This document shows positions 1 through 7,593 of a stretch of 11,421 bases of DNA, piece after piece. The translations under genes and the position numbers were made by a program. Source of the stretch: a bacterium (lineage in GTDB: Bacteria > Krumholzibacteriota > Krumholzibacteriia > JACNKJ01); assembly GCA_014382085.1 (NCBI GenBank), contig JACNKJ010000171.1:1-11421 (forward strand), read 5' to 3'. The notes beneath the pieces are model-generated. The model had not been told where the DNA came from. It did no database searches and saw only the letters and a program-made list of their open reading frames with translations. Numbering within the stretch: position 1 is the first letter of the stretch; every line of letters begins with the position of its first letter.

Positions 1-3000
1 GGCGGGGATTGCGCCGGAAAAAGGGAAGGCGAGGACAAGGGCCTTTTCGTGCAGACCCATTGCGTCATGAGGGACATCACCGAGAGAGGCGCCTCGAAGA
101 GGGCCTTGCAGGCTAGAGAGAGGCAGCAGGCTGTGGTCGCCGAACTTGGTCAGGAGGCCCTCGCCTGTGAGGATCTGGGCGAGTTTTTCGACAAAGCCGT
201 TCGAGCCGTGTCCGACACACTAGATGCTGAACTCTGCAAGGTCCTTGAGATTTTACCAGATGGCAGGGACGCTCTGCTGCGAGCGGGAGTCGGATGGAAA
301 CCCGGCCTTGTCGGCGAGGCCAAAATTCCCCTCGGCGAAAACTCACAGGCCGGATACACACTTCTCAGTGAAGGACCGGTTCTTGTTGAGGACTTAAGGC
401 AGGAAACGCGGTTCCTTGGACCGGATCTGCTCAGTAACCATAGTGTCATTAGCGGGATCAGCGTGCTTATCGGCACTCGATCTGCCCCTCTGGGTATTCT
501 CGGAGCCCATAGTCGTGAGTACCTGAAGTTCAATCCGGATGATCTTAACTTTCTCCAATCCGTGGCGTCCTTGCTGGCAAACACAATGTCGAGAATGAAA
601 AAAGAGGAATTCGTTAAGAAGAGTGAAAGTGAGCTTCGTAGCCTCTTCGACCATGTACCCGTGAGTATCGGGAAGCAGGATATGAGCGGTCTCTTTAGGT
701 ACTTTGACGAGCTTCATCAAGTGGGTGTCCAAGATTTTCGGGAGCACTTCCTTCATAACCCGGAGAGTAAAAGTAAGGCGGCATCCCTCGTTGAAGTTCT
801 CGAGGTTAACCAGGCCTACCTCGATCTGCACGAGGTTCACTCTAAAGAAACACTCTTGCAATCTCTGGACAAACTCCTAACACCCAGAGCTCACGAATTG
901 TACGTCGAAGAACTTGTCAGTCTTGCCCAAGGATCCAAGGCTTTTACGCACAAAAGCGAAATATCCACTCCGGATGGAAAAGTTAAGGATGTTATCGTCA
1001 AGCTCATCGTTGACCCTGAACATAGCGATGGAAGCCTTGTCTACGTTGCCTATGTGGATGTTACTGAACTACAACAAGCCGAAGAAGCCCTGGGTCACAG
1101 CAAGGCCTTGTTAGGGGCCTTATTCGATACCGCTGAAGATTGTATTTTTCTAAAAAATCACGCGGGGTGTTACACCCTTGTCAACAAAGCCATGACAAAA
1201 CTCTTTCAGCGCCCCCTGGATGAAATAATTGGCAAGGACGACGCAGAGCTATTTGGAGAAGGCCCTGCAAGTAAAATTCAGGAAACGGATATTCGGGTTC
1301 TGGCGGGTGAGACCGTCTACTCAATGGATCCGGAGCCCATACGTGACGAAACACATCGTTTCAATGTGGTAAAAGTTCCCATTCGCAATACTAAGGGCGA
1401 GGTAACCGGCATATTCGGTATCGCGCGGGATGTCACCGAGACCATGCAGGCCGCCGAAGCCCTAGCACGAAGCGAGGCACGCATTCGCGCCCTGGTGAAC
1501 GCGGCCGACGATATCATCTTCATGAAAAACATGACCCGAAAGTACACGGTGGCGAACCCTGCCTTTGCTAGGCGCATGGAGCTGCCTATGGAGGAAATCC
1601 TAGGCAAGACGTTGAGTGAGCTGATTCCGGAGGAGAATCACGAAGAAGTCGAAAGATTGGAAGACAGGGTTTTTGCGGGAGAGATTCTTCGAACAAATCA
1701 CGAGTATATGATCGCAGGGAAATGGGTTTGTTATAGTGTGGTTCGCGTGCCCGTGCGCAATGAACTGGGAGAAGTCGAAGGCCTTTGCGGGGTGTCGAGG
1801 GACATTACGGAAGCAGTTGCCGCAACCCAGGCATTGTCTGAATCGGAAGCACGATTCCGAACCTTGATCGAAACGGCCGAGGATATCGTGTTCATGAAGG
1901 ACAAGGACCAGCGCTTCACGCTGGTGAATCCATCCGTGGAAAAGAGCTTGGGATATGCGCCCCAAGAGATGATCGGCAAAACTTCAAGGGAAATGTTCGG
2001 CGACGAGGCTGGTGATAAAACCGAGGAAGTCGAGAATCGTGTATTGGCGGGAGAATCCGTGCATACGGAATCCGAACGATACTCGCGCTCAGGGTCACTG
2101 CGTTATTGCAGCATAATCAGGGTTCCCACCTACGACACAAACGGCGAAATCACGGGACTCTTTGGAATATCTCGGGATGTGACCAATGCCGTGGTTTCCG
2201 CGAAAGCCCTTTCCGCAAGTGAAGAGCGATTCCGAAGCCTTATTGAAACAGCTAATGATATCATTTTCATGAAGGATAAAGATCGACGATTTACAATCGT
2301 TAACCACGCATGTGAAAAACACCTGAACAAGCCTGCATCTGAAATTCTCTCTAAAACACTCGCAGAACTGCGGAACGCTCCTTCCGGTGATCCAAGCCTT
2401 GAGGAGGTTTCCAAGTACGTTGATGATATAGACAAGCGCGTTTTAGCTGGAGAAACGGTAAGGAAGTTGGAAAAAAATGTCTCTGAGCGCGGGCACAGCT
2501 ACATTGACGTGGTGAAATCCCCGATGCGGGATACGGAAGGAAACATCACGGGTATCTGTGGCATTGCACGAGATATCACTGAAAAAGTGGAAGCGGCGGA
2601 GGCTCTAGCCAAGAGTGAATCCCAACTGAGAACCTTAGTTGAGACCGCTCAGGACATCATCTTTATCAAGGATCTTGATCGTCGATACACCATGGTCAAT
2701 CCCGCTATGTGCAAGCTTGAGGGAAAGACTCCGGAAGATATTTTAGGCAAAACCAACATGGAAGCTTTCGGCAGAGAGGCCGACGAGTACCTGGACAGCA
2801 TCGATATGCGAATTCTGGCCGGCGAAACCTTGGTGCAGGAATACGAGAGCGAGGCCCAGGGAGAGAAACGAGCCTTCAATGTGATGCGTGCGCCCATGCG
2901 AAATTCGGACGGGGAGATTAATGGGCTGGTGGGTATCGCCCGTGACGTTACTGAATACCACGAGGTGAGAGAGGAGATTCTCCGCCTCGCGACCGCCATC

Positions 3001-4128
3001 GAGCAGGCGGGGGATGTGGTGTTGGTAACCGACCGCGACGGGAAAATCCACTACGTCAACCCGGCCTTCGAAAAAACCACGGGCTACTCTCGCTTGGAAG
3101 CCCTCGGGGCGAAACCATCGATACTCAAGAGCGGATCCCATGACGACGGCTTCTACAAAAATCTGTGGGATACGATTCAGGCGGGAAAAACCTGGGAGGG
3201 GCGATTTGTCAACAAACGGAAAGACGGCAGCCTCTACCAGGAAAATGCCACCATCTCGGCGGTCCTTGATCGCGATGGTGAGATCGTCAACTTCGTGGCG
3301 GTGAAGCACGACATCACACGTCAGATTGAGTTGGAGGAACAGATTCGCCATGCGCACCGCATGGAGGCGGTGGGACATCTGGCCGGCGGCCTCGCTCACG
3401 ACTTTAACAACATACTTCAATCCATGACGGGCTTCCTGGGGTTTGCGCAAGATGGTCTGGACCCTGAAGACCCTCGGAGCAAGGATTTGAGCGAGGTTCG
3501 AAAAGGTGCTGAACGAGCCAGCATGTTGACCCGCGAGCTGCTTACTTTCAGTCGCATGCGCGAAGTGAATCTTGAACCCATGGATCTTCGTAGCATCATC
3601 TTAGAGTCTCTGACTCAACTTCGGCCCATGCTGGGGGAAGATATATACCTGGAATTCAAGCCGTCCGATGAGCCCATGGTGGCCGTGGTCGATAAAACTC
3701 TCATGGATCGAGCCATCACCAACCTTTGTATCAATGCTTGCGAAGCCATGCCCAGAGGTGGTGACTTGACAATTGAGATAGAACACATGAAAGTAGATAA
3801 AGAATTCGCGGCCGCTCATGCTGAGCTTTCAGAGGGCGCACATGTTTGTTTCTGTATCACGGATTCGGGTGGCGGCGTTTCCGAAGATCGACTTGGCCAA
3901 CTCTTCGATCCCTTCTATTCTACGAAGGATGTTGGCGAAGGCACCGGGCTTGGCCTCGCCGTTGTTCATGGTATAGTGAAGCAGCACGGCGGTATGATCG
4001 AGGTTGAGAGCGAACTTGGAAGAGGAACGCGTTTCCGAGTAATCCTACCGGAAGCCGATGCGGGGGTTGTGAGCACGGACAGCCTAGGAGACCCACAAGG
4101 ACAGAAGCCCCCGATGGCGAAAGGGTAA
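1..4128 (+). CDS. multi-PAS/GAF sensor histidine kinase, 5' end missing
   Basis: Membrane segments are absent from the visible part, so it probably senses a cytoplasmic cue, autophosphorylates on His and passes phosphate to the receiver encoded next. The frame is open to the left edge. A GTG at 49 could serve as a start, but codons before and after it read as the end of a PAS domain (VMRDITER), so the true start lies outside. Counting residues from 49: GAF about 30-183; divergent PAS about 196-345; five similar PAS units anchored at Asp364, 488, 612, 737 and 869; a more typical PAS about 978-1100; HisKA with the H-box GGLAHDFNN (His1117); HATPase_c with N-box Asn1229, G1 box DSGGG (Asp1272), F-box FDPFYSTK and G2 box GTGLGL (Gly1298). 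All catalytic boxes look intact. The H-box type matches kinases that often carry a fused receiver. The ligand cannot be predicted; I see no heme- or flavin-binding signature that I would trust. Confidence 0.95.
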   Translation, partial: GGDCAGKREGEDKGLFVQTHCVMRDITERGASKRALQARERQQAVVAELGQEALACEDLGEFFDKAVRAVSDTLDAELCKVLEILPDGRDALLRAGVGWKPGLVGEAKIPLGENSQAGYTLLSEGPVLVEDLRQETRFLGPDLLSNHSVISGISVLIGTRSAPLGILGAHSREYLKFNPDDLNFLQSVASLLANTMSRMKKEEFVKKSESELRSLFDHVPVSIGKQDMSGLFRYFDELHQVGVQDFREHFLHNPESKSKAASLVEVLEVNQAYLDLHEVHSKETLLQSLDKLLTPRAHELYVEELVSLAQGSKAFTHKSEISTPDGKVKDVIVKLIVDPEHSDGSLVYVAYVDVTELQQAEEALGHSKALLGALFDTAEDCIFLKNHAGCYTLVNKAMTKLFQRPLDEIIGKDDAELFGEGPASKIQETDIRVLAGETVYSMDPEPIRDETHRFNVVKVPIRNTKGEVTGIFGIARDVTETMQAAEALARSEARIRALVNAADDIIFMKNMTRKYTVANPAFARRMELPMEEILGKTLSELIPEENHEEVERLEDRVFAGEILRTNHEYMIAGKWVCYSVVRVPVRNELGEVEGLCGVSRDITEAVAATQALSESEARFRTLIETAEDIVFMKDKDQRFTLVNPSVEKSLGYAPQEMIGKTSREMFGDEAGDKTEEVENRVLAGESVHTESERYSRSGSLRYCSIIRVPTYDTNGEITGLFGISRDVTNAVVSAKALSASEERFRSLIETANDIIFMKDKDRRFTIVNHACEKHLNKPASEILSKTLAELRNAPSGDPSLEEVSKYVDDIDKRVLAGETVRKLEKNVSERGHSYIDVVKSPMRDTEGNITGICGIARDITEKVEAAEALAKSESQLRTLVETAQDIIFIKDLDRRYTMVNPAMCKLEGKTPEDILGKTNMEAFGREADEYLDSIDMRILAGETLVQEYESEAQGEKRAFNVMRAPMRNSDGEINGLVGIARDVTEYHEVREEILRLATAIEQAGDVVLVTDRDGKIHYVNPAFEKTTGYSRLEALGAKPSILKSGSHDDGFYKNLWDTIQAGKTWEGRFVNKRKDGSLYQENATISAVLDRDGEIVNFVAVKHDITRQIELEEQIRHAHRMEAVGHLAGGLAHDFNNILQSMTGFLGFAQDGLDPEDPRSKDLSEVRKGAERASMLTRELLTFSRMREVNLEPMDLRSIILESLTQLRPMLGEDIYLEFKPSDEPMVAVVDKTLMDRAITNLCINACEAMPRGGDLTIEIEHMKVDKEFAAAHAELSEGAHVCFCITDSGGGVSEDRLGQLFDPFYSTKDVGEGTGLGLAVVHGIVKQHGGMIEVESELGRGTRFRVILPEADAGVVSTDSLGDPQGQKPPMAKG

Positions 4129-4134
4129 GTTTTG
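4120..4134 (+). promoter_or_regulatory. ribosome binding site supporting the TTG start of the receiver gene
   Basis: An AAAGGG run overlaps the last codons of the kinase gene and is followed, after six bases that include the kinase TAA, by TTG. The spacing is good for a Shine-Dalgarno site. It argues that the receiver is translated on its own, probably coupled to termination of the kinase. Confidence 0.6.
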
Positions 4135-4500
4135 CCGAACATTTTAATCGTCGATGATGATCCTCAGATCCGGAAGGTGTTTCGCCGGATCCTTGAGGCG
4201 GCGGACTATGAGGTGGCGGAGGCGGCCGACGGTAAAGAGGGCGCTTCCAAGTTTCGCGATTGGCCTCCCGATCTGGTTCTCATGGATATCTTCATGCCGG
4301 AGCAGGAGGGGCTCGAAACCATTCGCGAGCTTCGTTGGGATTTCCCCGATGTGAAGATCATCGCCATCTCCGGCGGTGGCAAGAGCGGCCGCATGGAGCC
4401 CTTGGAGGCCGCCCAGAAATTTGGTGCGGCTCTGGCCCTTAGAAAACCCATCAGCCGGGAAGACCTGCTGGCCTCGGTAAAAGAAGTCCTCGGCGAATAG
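4132..4500 (+). CDS. single-domain response regulator (CheY-like receiver)
   Basis: A 122-residue stand-alone receiver, the usual length for the fold, with no output domain. The acidic pair is Asp8/Asp9 (ILIVDDD), the phosphoacceptor is Asp52 (LVLMDIFMP), the hydroxyl switch residue is Ser80 (IIAIS) and the conserved lysine is Lys105 (LRKPI). The set is complete, so it should be phosphorylatable. It follows the kinase after a 3-nt gap and is in the same reading frame, so it is most likely the kinase's partner. In related hybrid kinases this domain is fused to the C-terminus. TTG is chosen as start because family resemblance begins at once (PNILIVDDD) and a GGG-rich Shine-Dalgarno site precedes it. 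With no output domain it must act through protein contact, a phosphorelay or as a phosphate sink; the target is not visible. Confidence 0.93.
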   Translation: MPNILIVDDDPQIRKVFRRILEAADYEVAEAADGKEGASKFRDWPPDLVLMDIFMPEQEGLETIRELRWDFPDVKIIAISGGGKSGRMEPLEAAQKFGAALALRKPISREDLLASVKEVLGE

Positions 4501-4505
4501 TCCCT

Positions 4506-4533
4506 GCCGTTCCTTCCTTGAGGAAGGGGCGGC
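4506..4533 (+). terminator. 12-bp hairpin after the receiver gene, possible terminator
   Basis: A stem of 12 pairs (two of them G-T wobbles) closes a TTGA tetraloop at 4518-4521; the core is CCTTCC/GGAAGG. It begins 6 bases after the receiver stop codon and ends 19 bases before the next gene. No T-run follows, so it is not a classic intrinsic terminator. It could be a processing or attenuation structure, or a boundary between the two operons. Confidence 0.45.
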
Positions 4534-4552
4534 GCCGAGCTAATCTCGATCC

Positions 4553-5884
4553 ATGATCCACCCGAAATTAATCTTGGGCCACCCTCTGCCGCAGGTCGTG
4601 ACGGTCTTCGGCAGCGGCGGCAAGACCGCCCTACTCACCCTTCTCGCCCGGCGACTGTCAGAGGGCGGCGCCCGTGTGCTCCTGAGCACCAGCACCAAGG
4701 TTTATCCCTTCCCGGATTTTCCCATGGTGGACGATACCTCGGCCCTGCCCGCGGCCTTTGAGTCGTCGCCGGTGGTCTTCCTGGGCCGTCAGCTAAATTC
4801 CGAAGGGAAGCTGCCGGGACCCAAGCCCCTGGATCTGCCCGCCCTCCGCCGCCTCGCCGATTTTATCCTCATCGAGGGGGACGGCGCTCGCCGCCGACCC
4901 CTTAAGGTGCATCAGCCTCATGATCCCATGGTGCCGGCCGGAACGGACCTGGCTATCATGGTACTTGGCGCCTCGGCCCTGGGCAGTCTTGTGGACGAAA
5001 ACAGTCTCCATCGATTATCTAAGTCATTGCCCCGATGGGGTTTAGTTGCCGGTGAGCCCGTCAAGGCCGATGCCGTGGCGCGCATGGCCTTGGACTCAGA
5101 GGGCTACTTCGGGAAAGTGGGGTCTGCGCCCCTTCACATCCTGGTGAATCAGGCCGATGCGGCTCCCGAAGGGGCTCGCGAGCTGGCCCTGGCCCTTCGG
5201 CGTCGCTGGACCGGTCCCATATTTGTGGGTTCGGCGGAGGCTGGAGAAATTGAAGCCCAGAAGCCAGCGCCCTCGCGACCGGCCCTGGTTCTTCTCGCCG
5301 CCGGCGCCAGTTCGCGCTGGCCTGGGGATAAATTGCATGCCCAGATCGGTCGCCGTAGCGTTTTGGAGTGGAGCCTGGCGGCTTGGCGAAAGTCGGCCCT
5401 GGAGGACCGTGTGCTGGTGCATCGGCCTGGGGATGATCAAAGCGCGGTGGCCGCCCTGGAGGCGGGCTTTCGCCCGGTGGCCTGTGAGCACCCCGCGCGG
5501 GGGTTGAGCGAGTCCTTGCGCACCGGTCTGGCCGCGATCAATCGCGAGGCCAGCGGCCTCATCTTGGCCCTCGGCGATATGCCGGCCCTGAGCTCCGGCA
5601 CCCTGAAGCGATTGTTAAGCGCCATCGATGAAAACCCGGGTCGCGCTCACCGTCCTCGCTTCGAGGGCAGGCCGGGTCATCCCGTGCACATTCCGCGCGC
5701 GCGATTCGGTGAAATCGCCGCCTTGAGCGGCGACCGAGGCCCCCGCGATGTGCTAGAGTCATGGCATCCGATTTACTTAGACCTTGAGGACGAGGGCGTG
5801 GTACTTGACCTGGACCGGCCGGCCGAGGCTGATCGCGTGGAGTGCCATCTTATGGAGGTTCGCGAGAACGATGAAGCTGGATAA
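4553..5884 (+). CDS. YqeC-MocA fusion: SDMH accessory protein joined to molybdenum cofactor cytidylyltransferase
   Basis: A 443-residue two-domain protein. Residues about 1-232 match the YqeC family of selenium-dependent molybdenum hydroxylase accessory proteins: P-loop GSGGKT (21-25 region), STSTKVYP at 45-52, and the family block EGDGARRRPLK at 108-118. Residues about 243-435 are a MobA/MocA-like nucleotidyltransferase: LLAAGASSRW (247-256), Lys260 in the expected lysine position, GDMP at 341-344, and a late GHPVHIP with a GDRGPRDVL block. In the MocA family this domain uses CTP to form molybdopterin cytosine dinucleotide. CTP rather than GTP is inferred from the hydroxylase context and family likeness. 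In most genomes, including E. coli (yqeC and ygfJ/mocA), these are separate genes, so the fusion couples two steps of one pathway. ATG at 4553 lies 24 residues before the P-loop lysine, normal for YqeC, though the Shine-Dalgarno site is weak. The end overlaps yqeB by 14 nt. Confidence 0.88.
   Translation: MIHPKLILGHPLPQVVTVFGSGGKTALLTLLARRLSEGGARVLLSTSTKVYPFPDFPMVDDTSALPAAFESSPVVFLGRQLNSEGKLPGPKPLDLPALRRLADFILIEGDGARRRPLKVHQPHDPMVPAGTDLAIMVLGASALGSLVDENSLHRLSKSLPRWGLVAGEPVKADAVARMALDSEGYFGKVGSAPLHILVNQADAAPEGARELALALRRRWTGPIFVGSAEAGEIEAQKPAPSRPALVLLAAGASSRWPGDKLHAQIGRRSVLEWSLAAWRKSALEDRVLVHRPGDDQSAVAALEAGFRPVACEHPARGLSESLRTGLAAINREASGLILALGDMPALSSGTLKRLLSAIDENPGRAHRPRFEGRPGHPVHIPRARFGEIAALSGDRGPRDVLESWHPIYLDLEDEGVVLDLDRPAEADRVECHLMEVRENDEAG
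5854..5873 (+). promoter_or_regulatory. ribosome binding site for yqeB
   Basis: GGAGG at 5854-5858 lies inside the end of the preceding gene, 12 bases before ATG at 5871. A weaker GAGAA is closer to the start. This supports 5871 over in-frame upstream starts. Confidence 0.5.
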
Positions 5885-6758
5885 GTATCCCATACTCGTA
5901 CGCGGAGCCGGCGAGCACGCCAGCGGCGTGGCTTGGCATCTGCATCGCGCGGGATTCCCGCTGGTCATGACCGAAAGGCACGAGCCCTTGGCGGTACGCC
6001 GTCACGTGGCCTTCGCAAGGGCCGCGCGTAAGGGCGAGAGCATGGTTGAGGGCGTCATCGCGCGACTGTGCGGCGAGCGCTTGCATCCGGATGAACATGG
6101 CGAGCCAGCCGATGCGCCCACCCCTGTGGTGGATGATGCCATTGCGGAAGCCGTACGCGAGGTCTGGAAGAAGGGCGAGATTGCCGTGGTTATCGACGAT
6201 GGTATCCGGCTCACCGAATACTTCGACTTCGCCGCCATTGTCGATGCGCGCATGTTGAAGGAGGCCGACGGGCCCATCCTCGGCAAAGCGCCCTTTACCT
6301 TGGCCCTCGGGCCTGGCTACACCGCCGGCGAACACGTGGATGCCGTGGTGGAAACTCTGCGCGGCCACGACCTGGGTCGGGTCTACTATAAAGGATCCGC
6401 CGCGCCCAATACCGGCGTTCCCGGCGAAGTGGGCGGCGAAACCCACACGCGGGTTTATCACTCGCCCTGCGAGGGGCGCTTCTGGGCCCACGTGAAAATT
6501 GGGCAGATGGTGCGCAAGGGCGACCTGATCGGCGTCTTCGAAGGCGACTGCAAGGAGCCCTGCACCATCGTGGCGGAGATTCCCGGCATCGTGCGCGGCC
6601 TTCTGGCCGACGGCGAGATCGTGCCCGAAGGCACCAAGGTGGCCGACGTGGATCCCCGCGGGGAAGTTATCGATCCGGCCACGCTTTCCGAGAAGACCCG
6701 CGCCTTGGCAGGCGGAGTGCTCACCGCGCTTTTAGCCGCCATTTCCGAAGGATCATGA
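5871..6758 (+). CDS. yqeB: YqeB, selenium-dependent molybdenum hydroxylase system protein
   Basis: A 295-residue protein of the YqeB (EF2563) family, a marker of the SDMH trait; its biochemical role is not established. The N-terminus is Rossmann-like (ILVRGAGEHASGVAWHLHRAGF, residues 8-29), followed by the family's TE-x-x-x-P-x-x-x-RR-x-V-x-F block (residues 34-48). The last third contains a lipoyl/biotinyl-like sandwich segment (KIGQMVRKGDLIGVFEG) and the family's closing RGLLADG and DVDPRGE motifs. The frame is open upstream to 5784, but those residues come from antisense-like reading of the preceding gene and do not resemble YqeB. ATG at 5871 begins directly before the Rossmann strand. The gene overlaps the YqeC-MocA gene by 14 nt and ends in an ATGA shared with xdhC, so translation is probably coupled. 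From context it acts in the cytoplasm on cofactor or selenium handling for a hydroxylase. Confidence 0.9.
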   Translation: MKLDKYPILVRGAGEHASGVAWHLHRAGFPLVMTERHEPLAVRRHVAFARAARKGESMVEGVIARLCGERLHPDEHGEPADAPTPVVDDAIAEAVREVWKKGEIAVVIDDGIRLTEYFDFAAIVDARMLKEADGPILGKAPFTLALGPGYTAGEHVDAVVETLRGHDLGRVYYKGSAAPNTGVPGEVGGETHTRVYHSPCEGRFWAHVKIGQMVRKGDLIGVFEGDCKEPCTIVAEIPGIVRGLLADGEIVPEGTKVADVDPRGEVIDPATLSEKTRALAGGVLTALLAAISEGS

Positions 6759-7588
6759 GTCGCCGCGTTTGGGAAAGACTGCTGGCGGAGCTGCGCGAAG
6801 GCCGGCCGGCCCTGCTCGTCTCGGTGATCGAGAGCAAAGGCTCGGTGCCGCGCAAGGATCGTCCGCGAATGCTTTTCACCGATGAGGGCCTGCAGGTGGG
6901 AACCATCGGCGGGGGATGCGTGGACGGATTCGCCTACGAACTCGCGCGCCGCGCCGGAGAAAGCAAGGGCGCCATTCGCGACACGCTTCATTTGGACGCG
7001 GAAGCCGGCGATGAAACGGGACTGGTTTGCGGCGGTGAGATACTTGCCGAAGCCGAACGCTTCACGCCGCAGGACTTAGCCCGCGCGGAAGATTTGGCCG
7101 CCGCGCCGGAAGAAGCGCCCTACCGCGTGCTCATTTTTGGTGGTGGGCACGTATCGCTTTCGCTGGGCCGCTTCGCGCACGAGGTGGGCTTTGCAGTGCA
7201 CGTGCTCGACGATCGCGAGAAATACGCCAGCGCCGAGCGTTTTCCCTTTGCCGCGGAGACTCGCGTGGGCGATGTTGCGTCGGCTGACCGATGGATGCCC
7301 CTGGGAGAGCGCGACGCGGTGGTTATTGCCACGCGGGGACATCGCCATGATGAGACGGCGCTCACTTGGGCGGCGGGAACGGAGGCCGGCTACATCGGCA
7401 TGCTCAGTTCCTCGCGCAAACGAAAGCTTATTGTAGAGGCCCTGCTGGAAGGCGGATTGCAGCCGGAAGCGCTGGGCGAAAGATTTCACGCGCCCGTAGG
7501 GCTTTCCATCGGTGCGCTCACGGCAGAGGAGATCGCCCTTGCGATCGCCGCCGAACTGATTCAGTGGCGAAACGGAAACAGGGAGTAG
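6755..7588 (+). CDS. xdhC: XdhC-family molybdenum cofactor insertion/maturation protein
   Basis: A 277-residue protein with both XdhC domains. The N-terminal XdhC/CoxI domain has GSVPR (29-33), GGGCVDG (52-58, Cys55) and a VCGG motif with Cys92. The C-terminal Rossmann domain has GGGHV at 129-133, a strand ending in LDDR (151-154), and the family's GMLSSSRKRK block. In characterised members XdhC binds molybdenum cofactor, protects its sulfurated form and hands it to xanthine dehydrogenase. Here it probably serves an SDMH enzyme; whether it handles a selenido ligand is inference. The start is fixed by the ATGA overlap with yqeB and by GAAGGA just ahead. It is followed after 2 nt by the hydantoinase gene. 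Length and motifs are complete. A CoxI-like assignment is the main alternative. Confidence 0.9.
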   Translation: MSRRVWERLLAELREGRPALLVSVIESKGSVPRKDRPRMLFTDEGLQVGTIGGGCVDGFAYELARRAGESKGAIRDTLHLDAEAGDETGLVCGGEILAEAERFTPQDLARAEDLAAAPEEAPYRVLIFGGGHVSLSLGRFAHEVGFAVHVLDDREKYASAERFPFAAETRVGDVASADRWMPLGERDAVVIATRGHRHDETALTWAAGTEAGYIGMLSSSRKRKLIVEALLEGGLQPEALGERFHAPVGLSIGALTAEEIALAIAAELIQWRNGNRE

Positions 7589-7593
7589 TCTTG
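7581..7593 (+). promoter_or_regulatory. ribosome binding site deciding the TTG start of the hydantoinase gene
   Basis: GGGAG at 7581-7585, inside the last codons of xdhC, precedes TTG at 7591 by 5 bases. The frame stays open upstream to 7366, but only from 7591 does the protein resemble the family (LYDLVFRSARVV). Confidence 0.6.

Noticed and set aside
2743..3450. Antisense open frame of 235 codons under the kinase gene
   Set aside because: It lies fully opposite conserved PAS and HisKA codons; length is explained by codon bias of the real gene.
5784..5870. Upstream extension of the yqeB reading frame
   Set aside because: The extra 29 residues overlap the end of the YqeC-MocA gene and lack YqeB likeness; ATG 5871 directly precedes the Rossmann strand.
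5850..6491. Antisense open frame of 213 codons under yqeB
   Set aside because: The + strand frame carries the YqeB motifs; the antisense product resembles nothing I know.
6756..6758. TGA at the end of yqeB as a possible selenocysteine codon in a selenium-linked operon
   Set aside because: It forms an ordinary ATGA stop/start overlap, the YqeB family ends here, and SDMH enzymes use a labile selenium cofactor, not encoded selenocysteine.
7366..7590. Upstream extension of the hydantoinase reading frame
   Set aside because: It overlaps the conserved end of xdhC and encodes an Arg/Gly-rich non-family stretch; TTG at 7591 with GGGAG is preferred.
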